Of a stretch of 9,733 nucleotides of DNA, positions 1-7,026 are shown piece by piece. The translations under genes were made by a program, and so were the position numbers. The notes below the pieces were generated by a model. The model had not been told where the DNA came from. It saw nothing but the letters and a program-made list of their open reading frames with translations, and did no database searches. Position 1 is the first letter of the stretch. The number at the start of each line of letters is the position of its first letter. Source of the stretch: an uncultured Lentisphaeria bacterium (GTDB taxonomy: Bacteria; Verrucomicrobiota; Lentisphaeria; Victivallales; UBA1829); contig CAJKAR010000077.1 of assembly GCA_905197955.1 (NCBI GenBank), positions 1 through 9,733 on the forward strand, read 5' to 3'.

Positions 1-22
1 AGGAAGAGGGATTTTTTTGAGT

Positions 23-156
23 GGGAATTTACCAAAAAGATGAATGCCGTCGGGCGGTCATCATAGCCCGACGGCATTCATTTTGTGGCCATTTCCCCTT
101 TCGAAAAAATCTCCCCTCGATCCACCATCACCATGGAGCTTGCTGGGCGCTTACGT
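23..156 (+). repeat. Intergenic hairpin element, copy A
   Basis: This is one of two copies in the window of a hairpin-plus-tail element; the other is at 1115-1223. It consists of a perfect 15-bp stem-loop (41-55 with 66-80), a pyrimidine-rich linker, and a 31-nt block at 126-156 containing TCACCATGG, GCT, CTGGG and GCTT. That block matches 25 of 31 positions at 1193-1223. The left flank (23-48), read on the minus strand, also matches 1146-1171 at 25 of 26 positions, so this copy has the same sequence running outward on both sides of its hairpin. The arrangement suggests a dispersed genomic element rather than a private terminator. Its function is unknown. Confidence 0.6.
41..80. terminator. 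Strong hairpin, possible bidirectional terminator
   Basis: The stem TGAATGCCGTCGGGC (41-55) pairs perfectly with 66-80 around a 10-nt loop. On the minus strand the hairpin is followed by CATCTTTTTGG and on the plus strand by ATTTTGTGG, so it could terminate transcripts from either side. The U-tract is better on the minus strand. No complete gene ends right beside it inside the window, so the gene it serves is not visible. Confidence 0.55.
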
Positions 157-714
157 ATAAACAAGGAATATCAGAATCAAATATTTTCCAGAGATCCGGA
201 AAAAGGGGAAAATGTAGTCGGGGTAGGTTTTAAATTATTTGACAAAGCATTGGAGCAAGCCGCCCGTTTCGATTGTTCGATCTGTAGTCATTCTGGAGTA
301 GAAGCTCCACTGCTGATCTGGTCCGTTCACGATCAGCTGACCGATCATGCAGGAGAAAAACAGCGAAGTTTTTATGGAATTCTGCTTGATGCAGAATACA
401 AAATCGCCGAAGTCCTTCCAGATTGGAAGCTGCTTCTGAAACTTAACTCTTTGAAGTTCAACAATCAAGCTGATGCTGTTCCATGGCAGATTGATGTATC
501 TGCGTTGCAGACAGAATCAGAAGTGGCCATTATGCAAATGCTGAAAAAACGAAGATTTCAAGCCGAACCAGCCGATATTTGTATTGGAAGGAATTCTTCT
601 TCCATGACACTTGCAAGAAGAATTTGCTGGGGTGAAAGAGGGGATTTTCGGGAAATATGTGCTGTAGAGGTTACGACTTCTTCTAACAATTTTTGCGCCT
701 CTCCCCTAGGTTAG
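133..714 (+). pseudogene. Unidentified open frame, probably a gene remnant
   Basis: A continuous plus-strand frame of 193 codons from ATG 133 to the TAG at 712-714. I do not recognise the protein confidently. The middle and C-terminal parts (from about WSVHDQL onward, including PADICIGRNSSSMTLARR) vaguely follow the layout of the effector domain of LacI/GntR-type regulators, where a 'nD..A.g' segment follows a PD-x-I strand. No N-terminal helix-turn-helix is present. There is no Shine-Dalgarno sequence before the ATG, and the first codons (133-156) fall inside the repeated intergenic element, so the start is doubtful. The stop codon lies exactly at the left arm of an inverted-repeat insert. 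I read it as a truncated or decayed gene; a small functional gene cannot be excluded. Confidence 0.3.
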
Positions 715-929
715 ACAACTTTTATTAAAAGATTGGTGTAAAGACCCTTGGTTTACTATATCCCACTGTTGGCCGATTGCAAGTTCCGAAATAGACTTCA
801 TCCGGCGTCCGATATTGGGGTGCCGAATGAATCCGTCTTGAGTTGTAAAAATTCACATAATGCGGAACAAATATGCGCAAAATGACGGACACTACCATTT
901 AACGGGCATTTTACACCAATCAAGTTGTC
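714..929. mobile_element. Inverted-repeat insert of about 216 bp, MITE-like
   Basis: The left arm is GACAACTT (714-721) plus GATTGGTGTAAA (731-742). The right arm, read on the minus strand from 929 to 910, gives the same 20 bases without interruption. The left arm carries 9 extra bases that create the palindrome CTTTTATTAAAAG at 719-731. The interior encodes no convincing protein and includes the insertion-sequence-end-like motif at 864-896. The arms suggest a small non-autonomous element or the remains of a larger one. I see no clear target-site duplication. Confidence 0.4.
864..896 (-). repeat. IS-end-like 33-nt motif, left copy
   Basis: On the minus strand this reads GGTAGTGTCCG at its outer tip, then ATTTTGCGCA and TTTGTTCC. 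It matches 9589-9621 on the plus strand at 30 of 33 positions. The two copies are in opposite orientation with their GG tips facing each other across the operon. The similarity stops at the inner end of the 33 nt, as expected for terminal inverted repeats with different interiors. I cannot assign an IS family. Confidence 0.5.
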
Positions 930-1114
930 CAGTTTTCGGGGCCAACCGCAATCACGTCTGCACAGCGGGAAATATTGCGCCGATGCAGACATCCCTGGAT
1001 TCTCTGCCTCTAGCAAAAGAGAAAATGCTGCAGTATCGTAACAACATTCCAAACAAAAAGAAAATATGATGGATCATTAGAAGATGTCGAAACTTCTACA
1101 TTAGCATGAAGAGG
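930..1114. other. Non-coding or decayed stretch
   Basis: I see no supported gene between the inverted-repeat insert and hairpin B. A short plus-strand frame from 932 to 1069 ends in MLQYRNNIPNKKKI and could be the severed C-terminus of the gene remnant at 133-714, since LacI-type proteins end in a similar helix. It is in a different frame, and the link is weak. Short minus-strand frames here span the insert boundary and look spurious. Confidence 0.3.
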
Positions 1115-1160
1115 AAATGCCGTCAGGCAATCATTGCTGCCTGGCGGCATTTATCTTTTT
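1115..1160. terminator. Hairpin B, terminator of the leftward operon
   Basis: The stem AAATGCCGTCAGGCA (1115-1129) pairs with 1138-1152 with a single G-U wobble and an 8-nt loop. On the plus strand it is followed by ATCTTTTT (1153-1160), a good U-tract. On the minus strand TTTCCTCTTC follows, which is weaker. It lies about 110 bp beyond the stop of the four-gene leftward operon and is the first strong hairpin there, so it probably ends that operon and also blocks rightward transcription from the remnant region. Confidence 0.6.
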
Positions 1161-1223
1161 GGTAAATTCCCTCCCGGTAAAATTCCTCACTGCCTCACCA
1201 TGGGGCTCTCTGGGGGCTTGCGT
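1115..1223 (+). repeat. Intergenic hairpin element, copy B
   Basis: Second copy of the element seen at 23-156. It has a hairpin (1115-1152), a linker beginning ATCTTTTTGGTAAATTCCC (1153-1171), and the 31-nt block at 1193-1223 with TCACCATGG, GCT, CTGGG and GCTT followed by TATA. Hairpin-to-block spacing is 40 nt here and 45 nt in copy A. The linkers are also similar (T-run, GG, CCC, A-run). It sits in the 3' flank of the operon. Confidence 0.55.
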
Positions 1224-1262
1224 TTGTATATCATAAATTCCCGTCGGAAAAACTCTCCGGAT

Positions 1263-4200
1263 TTAATCCTCCAGCGTAATCGCAAGCAGAATTGGAACCG
1301 AACGTCCCGCAGATATGACTTCGATGGATTTCAATCTTGCCAAGCCCCGCTGATCCATCCCGCTCAGAGTCACTCCGCTTGCAGTGACATCATTGTCACA
1401 GGCGAAAATGTACCCGCCAACACCTTTTCCCCACTGTCCGGGTCTTCCCGCCGGCCATGCGGGAACAGCCAAAGCATGCGGAAGATCATACAGCATATCC
1501 GCATTGGGCGAAACCTTCCAGGAAGAAATCTGAACTCGGTCGTAAACCTCAATGTCACGAGTCTGTCCATCTTCAAAATGAAGACGGTAAGTCAGCGCTT
1601 TTCCGCCCTCCGGATAACTGAGTCCATGCAGAAAATAAATCCGTTTACACTGCCGGTTGACCGGAATCAGAACCCGTTCCGGATATTGCGGACGAGCCTT
1701 CCCTTTCAGCATAATCATCGAATATCCCTTCGACTCGGAAGGTTTCACAAGGGAAAACGGAACGCCGCGCAGCATCACTTCTCCTGATGGAATCTTCCAG
1801 ACATCGCCCGGCTGTTTGTCCGGTTCCTGGTCGTTACCTGGTTGATTACAGAGTGCTTCCAGACGCAGCGGAGTGCATTTCCCGGGGGCAAAATTACGCA
1901 GCTGCAGACTCTCCGGACGGAACTCTCCCGGAGCCGGAGCGACAGGAAGTTTCAGAACAGGGGTAAGTTTGCCGGATTCCGGCCATTCGCAATCCGTCTC
2001 CGCATATGGGGGAAGCTCGACTCGAATCCGGACCGCTCCGGTATCCGCGTTTACTTTATAGACTGGCTGATGCGCTTCTTCACGCTGAATCTCGACACTC
2101 ATTCCGTTTCGAAGAATTCGGATAGGACGGATCCGCGAAACAATGCGGATCGTCTCCGGTTCCGGACAGAGGAGAGAAATCTCCGCAATTCGTCTTTCCC
2201 GGTCATATGTTCCGCCGATGATGAGGGAACGTCCCCAACCGCCGAGCCAGATCGGGTCATTTTGAGCAATCACGTGTGGTATGGCGTTGATTCCCATCGG
2301 ATAATTGCTGCAACGCAGGAGGGCCGCCACCTTTTTCCACAACGCTTCCAGTCCGCTGTGCGGAGGAGCCGAAGCGCGAAAGTCGACCCGTAGAAATTTT
2401 CTCATGATTTTCCGCACGGCTTCCCTGTCTGAAGTGGTGAATGCGAGAAACTTCAGCGTATTCCATGCATTTGCAATGCCGCCCTCATTTTCAAAAGCGA
2501 GGATTGTTTCAAGCTCAGACCAGTCCGGAACATTTGTGCGGAAATCGCGAATCCATTCTCTGCTTTCCGCCGGAAGCGTGCAAAGAAGAGTCTCGAAGAA
2601 CGGATTGTCATACGTCAGACATCCCGCGTTCTGGAATGGTGCCTGTCTTCGCGAATTTTTCCAGTTCGCTGCGCGGAGTCCATGGTTATCCACTCCGATC
2701 AGCCAGCCGATGTGCCCTTCCGCTTGCACAGAATCGCCTACGTTGTGGAGATGCGCGGCAAACGGCGGAACGTTCCGGTTGATCAGAGCTGCTGTCGTTG
2801 CATTCTGCCGTGCCGCAAGATAGCGGGCACGCTCGGCAAGTGCACGGTCTTTCATTCCCGAAGCCATATGGTACATATGATAGAAGGAACGAAAACCATC
2901 GCCATACATATCCCCTGCGATAATCAATCCGCTTGTGGTGGTATTCATCCCGGGGACCTGCCAGATCTGGCACAGTTCAATGCCGGAGAAGAATTCCCGA
3001 ATCCGCGGCCAGTGAGTTTCCACACGATCCCAGCGTCCCTGATAGACGGCCTCGGCATAAGGCGTTTGGAGCAGCTGCATATTGAAACAGGTCATATCGC
3101 CTTTCATCGGGAAACCATGGCGGAAAGCGCGCCAGCCGGCGCACCAGCCGGCCCGTCCTGTCGACGGGTCAATTAGAAGGTCCGGAGAAAGAAACCACGG
3201 AGATGAATGACAGCGCCCGAAAACCTCTTCCGCATTGTCCACACGGTCGCGCTGACCGGAGAGAGGCAGGAGATCCAGAAACTTTTTCGACTCGGGTGTC
3301 ATGAGGTTGATTCCGGAAAAGAGCCCGGCATACCAGTCGAGCGCGGAGCAGGTCCGGAATTCAAGACTTCTCTCGCTCAGGATGAAACGATTGAACTCTG
3401 AAATCATCTTTTCCTCTCCCGAAGGCTTCAGCACCACTCGGTCCAGCATATCCGGAAGAGGCAGCTCAAAGGAAAAGGACTCTCCCGGAACGATCCGGAA
3501 GAAGCCGAATTTCGTTGTACACAGCGGAGTCGAAAGTTCTTTGTCCGGATGAAAATCCAGAAGATCCGGCATTGCCAGCGTATACGCGGGAACCATCGGG
3601 ACATAAGGTTTCGCATCCGGAAGGAGGCGTATCGCTTTTGCAATGCGATTGACTATGCGGACTTTTCCCGGCTGAATCTGAAAAAACTCCTCTAAATCCA
3701 ACGGGAAATAATTCAACACTGCGGCCATCCGGCGGCATTGTTCGAGTTCCTTTTCCGGAAGTGCACGCCACATTTTCCCGTAATCTGCGGGCTGTACGGA
3801 GGCTCCATGCAGCGGCGCCGCAGAGAAAGAGCCGATTCCGCCTTGATTGCGAACCACAAGCCCGGTCCTACCCCAGACGATCGCATCCGGAAGTTTTCCG
3901 AAGGTCACGAGAACGGGAATTTTCGGCGCACTGTTTTCCCAGAGAAGGAGGATCCAGTTTTCCGTCAGCTCTTTCCCCGGAAGCGTTTCGTTCTGTCGAA
4001 AGAGTTTCACCTGTCCGTTGACCACGGCGGCAAACGCGGCCGGAGTCTGGGGGCTTTTGAGGGTGAGGTCTGAAATGTTCATGGAACTTTCATCTGTCTG
4101 GAAAAGAAGTCCGGGAGCAAGCGAACTCCAGTAGACATCCATAAATCCGTATTTGCCGGACTGGAGATTTTTCAGCCGGACCGTTCTTCTGGAATAGGTC

Positions 4201-5621
4201 CAGGAACCGTCCTGAAGCTTGAAGTCAACGGGAATAAAACCTTCGGGACGGAATGAGACTTCCCAGTCGAAGTTTTTGTTTTTATAAAGCTGGAATTCGT
4301 TGTTGGAATCTATCCACATGGAGGTGTCGCGCGCATTCGTTGTCAGTAGAGTGTGCCAGTTGCCCGAGAAACCGAAAACACCGCAGCTGCGGAGACTCGC
4401 GCCGGGCTGGAGAGCTGCTGACTCCGCGCTCTGCTGACGAAACTGCTGCATGGTCGCTTCGCATTCCCGCGCTATCGCGGCGGCCTCCGGATAGTTGCCG
4501 GAACGATAAGCTGACTCCCAGCGGGAGAGACGCGGAGAAAGCTGTCCGAGTGGAGGTTCTGCATTCTCTGGGTGCAGTATTTTTGCGCTGGTCCACGCTT
4601 TGAGCTCGCGGCGCAGAGACAGCAGTTCCGAACCGAGACGCAGCCGCTCTTCCGCGATTTTCTTGTAAAGTTCCGCCGCGCGGTCGATGTCGGAGAAGGT
4701 CACGACCGTACCATCCGGGAACTGTTTGCGTACGGCTTCAATACGGGCAATTTCGTCTTCAACCGAACAGGGAAGTCCAGCCCGGGTCAGCACCTCTGCG
4801 CCGATACGCCAGTCGGCATAGCGGGCTTCCTGTTCCGCGCGGGTTTTCTTAAGACGGTCCGGTTCCCAGTCGGGCAGGTAATTCGGAGAAAGAATCGTTC
4901 CCAACACCTGGGATGAGAGCCCGAGGAGAAACTGTTCCATTGCATCCAATTCATGAGTTCTTCTCCTTTCCGGCATATCCGCCAGTTTTGAACGGAGCGT
5001 ATACCAGCGGTTCAGATTCTTCTGCAGACGATAGGGATGAAAACCGTAACGGTCCAGCGCAAGAAATCCAAGGTCGATCTGACGCATCCGGCGGATGTGT
5101 TTCGGAATCTTCTCATCGAACTTGAGCTCCAGTTCCTTCTCGACCGTAACATCCTTTACCAGAAGAGTTCCGGTCGCGTAATGCAGACCGACTATCAGAT
5201 TTCCCGAATTGTCCGGCAGATATTCCGGAATCCGCGCCGTAAACCGGATTTCCGTCCAGTCAAACGACCCTTTCAGCGGAACCGGTTTTCCGAGCGAATT
5301 CCATTTGTCTCCCTCCTGTGTGAACAGGGAAAACACAACGCCGTGCATCGGATGCTGTTTCTCTCCGATGTTCTTTCCCTTTATCTTTGCGCGGAAGGTG
5401 TAGAGTTCGCCCGGGCGGGCGGGAAACCAGAGAGTCGCAGAAGAGTAGCCGTCCGCTTTTGCATTTTCGAACCTCATGCAGCCGTTGCGGATTCCGGCTC
5501 CGCCTTCCAAACGCCACCGGACATTTGCGGAAGCCTCCTGCGGCCAAAGAGTGCGGGGGGCTCCGAAGAGCGGTAGCATCGGCAGGGCGCATGCAAGCAA
5601 TATCAATTTTTTCCAGTTCAT
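1263..5621 (-). CDS. Giant secreted multi-domain putative glycan-active protein
   Basis: 1452 residues from ATG 5621, chosen over an upstream in-frame start because it has GGAG at a good distance, opens a signal peptide (MNWKKLILLACALPMLPLFG) and leaves a 20-bp gap to the previous gene. Visible regions: signal peptide 1-20; beta-sandwich module about 25-165, clearly related to the neighbouring 167-residue protein; charged helical region about 165-410; beta-rich segment about 410-745; helical region about 755-1110 resembling an (alpha/alpha) toroid of glycosidases and polysaccharide lyases (YAEAVYQGRWDRVETHWPRI, FRSFYHMYHMASG); beta segment about 1110-1230; C-terminal NPCBM-like domain about 1275-1452 (GVPFSLV, IPVN, IYFLHG, LHFEDG, SIEVIS). 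Family knowledge points to an extracellular or periplasmic enzyme acting on a polysaccharide. I cannot identify catalytic residues or a CAZy family, so enzyme activity and substrate are inference. It is the last gene of the operon. Confidence 0.85.
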   Translation of the reverse strand: MNWKKLILLACALPMLPLFGAPRTLWPQEASANVRWRLEGGAGIRNGCMRFENAKADGYSSATLWFPARPGELYTFRAKIKGKNIGEKQHPMHGVVFSLFTQEGDKWNSLGKPVPLKGSFDWTEIRFTARIPEYLPDNSGNLIVGLHYATGTLLVKDVTVEKELELKFDEKIPKHIRRMRQIDLGFLALDRYGFHPYRLQKNLNRWYTLRSKLADMPERRRTHELDAMEQFLLGLSSQVLGTILSPNYLPDWEPDRLKKTRAEQEARYADWRIGAEVLTRAGLPCSVEDEIARIEAVRKQFPDGTVVTFSDIDRAAELYKKIAEERLRLGSELLSLRRELKAWTSAKILHPENAEPPLGQLSPRLSRWESAYRSGNYPEAAAIARECEATMQQFRQQSAESAALQPGASLRSCGVFGFSGNWHTLLTTNARDTSMWIDSNNEFQLYKNKNFDWEVSFRPEGFIPVDFKLQDGSWTYSRRTVRLKNLQSGKYGFMDVYWSSLAPGLLFQTDESSMNISDLTLKSPQTPAAFAAVVNGQVKLFRQNETLPGKELTENWILLLWENSAPKIPVLVTFGKLPDAIVWGRTGLVVRNQGGIGSFSAAPLHGASVQPADYGKMWRALPEKELEQCRRMAAVLNYFPLDLEEFFQIQPGKVRIVNRIAKAIRLLPDAKPYVPMVPAYTLAMPDLLDFHPDKELSTPLCTTKFGFFRIVPGESFSFELPLPDMLDRVVLKPSGEEKMISEFNRFILSERSLEFRTCSALDWYAGLFSGINLMTPESKKFLDLLPLSGQRDRVDNAEEVFGRCHSSPWFLSPDLLIDPSTGRAGWCAGWRAFRHGFPMKGDMTCFNMQLLQTPYAEAVYQGRWDRVETHWPRIREFFSGIELCQIWQVPGMNTTTSGLIIAGDMYGDGFRSFYHMYHMASGMKDRALAERARYLAARQNATTAALINRNVPPFAAHLHNVGDSVQAEGHIGWLIGVDNHGLRAANWKNSRRQAPFQNAGCLTYDNPFFETLLCTLPAESREWIRDFRTNVPDWSELETILAFENEGGIANAWNTLKFLAFTTSDREAVRKIMRKFLRVDFRASAPPHSGLEALWKKVAALLRCSNYPMGINAIPHVIAQNDPIWLGGWGRSLIIGGTYDRERRIAEISLLCPEPETIRIVSRIRPIRILRNGMSVEIQREEAHQPVYKVNADTGAVRIRVELPPYAETDCEWPESGKLTPVLKLPVAPAPGEFRPESLQLRNFAPGKCTPLRLEALCNQPGNDQEPDKQPGDVWKIPSGEVMLRGVPFSLVKPSESKGYSMIMLKGKARPQYPERVLIPVNRQCKRIYFLHGLSYPEGGKALTYRLHFEDGQTRDIEVYDRVQISSWKVSPNADMLYDLPHALAVPAWPAGRPGQWGKGVGGYIFACDNDVTASGVTLSGMDQRGLARLKSIEVISAGRSVPILLAITLED

Positions 5622-5641
5622 AGTCTGCTCCGGATGAATGA

Positions 5642-6145
5642 TCAATCCAGTTTTGTTATGCGGACGTTCCGGACATGCAGTTTCCCTGCAACATTGAAAA
5701 GGCCGATGATGAGGTTGCCCGAAGAGCCTTTGAACTCTGCAGGAATTGTAACATTGCAGGTAAACGGGTGCCAGGGAAATGTACCGGAAAGCGTAATCTT
5801 TTCGCCGAGCTGCTGCCACTTCCCGTCAATCTCAACAAATATGCCGAGCACAATGCCGTGGGATTCGTGCTGTTTTTTCCCGATGTTCTCCCCTTTCATC
5901 TCTGCCTTGACCACATATTTTTCTCCGCTTCGGAGGGGCATCCAGTAGATCGCGTCGGGACGCTCCGCCATACCGGAACTGACAAGTTCCACAGAACCGT
6001 CTTCCAACACTTTTGCGGGCCCCTCCATTCTCCACTTGAGTGTCGCATTTTCCGGACACGGCAGAATGGTTTGTTCCGCCGCGGCAGAAAATTCGAGCAA
6101 GGTCATTGCAGTCAGAGCGATCATCAGAGTCGTCTTTTTCATCAT
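5642..6145 (-). CDS. Small secreted beta-sandwich (CBM-like) protein
   Basis: 167 residues from ATG 6145; AGGAG lies 5 nt upstream. A second ATG immediately follows at 6142 and is equally possible, while the in-frame ATG at 6169 would overlap the upstream stop and lacks a site. Residues 1-23 are a signal peptide (MKKTTLMIALTAMTLLEF, ending AAA-EQ). The rest is one beta-rich domain with the layout of carbohydrate-binding beta-sandwiches (hydrophobic strands, W at 38, 68 and 110, final strand LHVRNVRITKLD). It aligns along its length with residues about 30-165 of the giant protein encoded next, sharing G-x-NIG-x-KQH-x2-HG, KW, SGNLI-x-GL and a similar end. Its likely role is binding the same ligand as the giant protein, in the periplasm or at the surface. 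The ligand is unknown. Confidence 0.85.
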   Translation of the reverse strand: MMKKTTLMIALTAMTLLEFSAAAEQTILPCPENATLKWRMEGPAKVLEDGSVELVSSGMAERPDAIYWMPLRSGEKYVVKAEMKGENIGKKQHESHGIVLGIFVEIDGKWQQLGEKITLSGTFPWHPFTCNVTIPAEFKGSSGNLIIGLFNVAGKLHVRNVRITKLD

Positions 6146-6165
6146 GAAATCTCCTGTTTTTGTTA

Positions 6166-6999
6166 TCACAAACGTTTGAATTGAGAATCGGTAACGGGTC
6201 TGGAACCGAGCGAGACAGGGAAGATGGCTCCGCTTTTTTCAATGCAGTTGACCTGCCGGCCATGAAGAGGAACCCAGCGGTAACCTTCACAGCCATCTTG
6301 ATTCCAGAATGAATCTCCCGGATACTGTCCATTGGCAAGGCGCGGCAGAGCATAGGCGACCTCCCCGGCTCCAGTTGCGCCGCTCCATCCGGCCTCGGCC
6401 ATGATCAGCGAACCGTTCATGATTCGCGAGACACGGATATACTGTTCATAAAATCCGCTCCCGGACGCATCCCGGTTCGTCCAACCTCCGCGCAAACTTC
6501 CCCAGGTCGGATCCGACGGCGTATAAATCCATGCGGTCGGCATGTAGTTGGATGAATAGCGCTGGGTCGACGGCAGGCTTCCGGAAAAGGAACTGTAATC
6601 TGCTGGATTTTCAGAAATCGCCGGACAGAAAAATACGCCACGAGGTTTTTCAAAGTCGATCGACTGCTCATCCATGTAAACAGGCCGCGTTACCATCCCA
6701 GGTGCGGAAACCTTCAAATATGTGCTGATCTGCCAGGAAATTCCATGATAGCCGTACGTCCCGACAAACGATGGCATATAGTTGTCGCTGTCAAGATTAT
6801 ACATGCTGATTCCCAAAAACACCTGTTTCATGTTTCCTGAACAGGATATGCGGTTCGCTGCAGTTCGCGCCGAGTTCAGTGCCGGAAGGAGTATTCCCGC
6901 AAGGATCGCGATGATCGCAATCGTTATGAGTAGTTCTATAAGAGTGAATTTGGGAGATTTCAGTTTGAGAATGATGAAACAGGAACTGTTTTTTCTCAT
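6166..6999 (-). CDS. Type II secretion/type IV pilin-like pseudopilin
   Basis: 277 residues. The leader is 17 residues and basic, ending SPK; processing is expected before FTLIELL, with Glu at mature position 5 and a hydrophobic helix through IAIIAILAGILLPAL (residues 18-40). The -1 residue is Lys rather than the canonical Gly, a variant usual in Lentisphaerae proteins of this family. The globular part contains PRGVFFCPAIS and many Tyr, Ser and Gly residues. Near the C-terminus HGRQVNCIEKSG (246-257) fits the H-X9-DG motif of prepilin-type processing-associated proteins, but with Ser in place of Asp. The only ATG that includes the leader has a weak, distant AAAGG (11 nt), so translation may be low or coupled to the gene 27 bp upstream. 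It is probably anchored in the inner membrane. Proteins of this type are greatly expanded in Lentisphaerae; what this one assembles into is not known. Confidence 0.88.
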   Translation of the reverse strand: MRKNSSCFIILKLKSPKFTLIELLITIAIIAILAGILLPALNSARTAANRISCSGNMKQVFLGISMYNLDSDNYMPSFVGTYGYHGISWQISTYLKVSAPGMVTRPVYMDEQSIDFEKPRGVFFCPAISENPADYSSFSGSLPSTQRYSSNYMPTAWIYTPSDPTWGSLRGGWTNRDASGSGFYEQYIRVSRIMNGSLIMAEAGWSGATGAGEVAYALPRLANGQYPGDSFWNQDGCEGYRWVPLHGRQVNCIEKSGAIFPVSLGSRPVTDSQFKRL

Positions 7000-7026
7000 A
7001 GAGTTGTCTGCCTTTCGTTTGCAATT

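Noticed and set aside
798..1052. 84-codon minus-strand frame
   Set aside because: It runs through the inverted-repeat arm and the IS-end-like motif and beyond the insert boundary, so it cannot be one gene of common origin.
23..1160. Two similar hairpins considered as CRISPR repeats or integron attC sites
   Set aside because: There are only two copies about 1.07 kb apart, with no array, no cas or integrase gene and no attC core motifs. A dispersed element or terminator explains them better.
2305..2823. Long plus-strand open frames across 1600-5600, some over 100 codons
   Set aside because: They lie antisense to the giant gene, lack ribosome-binding sites, have Arg/Ser-rich unfoldable-looking translations, and do not resemble any family. 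They are by-products of the coding strand's codon bias.
5622..5819. 66-codon N-terminal extension of the giant gene
   Set aside because: It overlaps the 3' end of the upstream gene, has no ribosome-binding site, and would bury the clear signal peptide that begins at 5621.
5832..6353. 173-codon minus-strand frame overlapping the pseudopilin and the small secreted protein
   Set aside because: It crosses two well-supported genes in another frame and lacks any recognisable feature.
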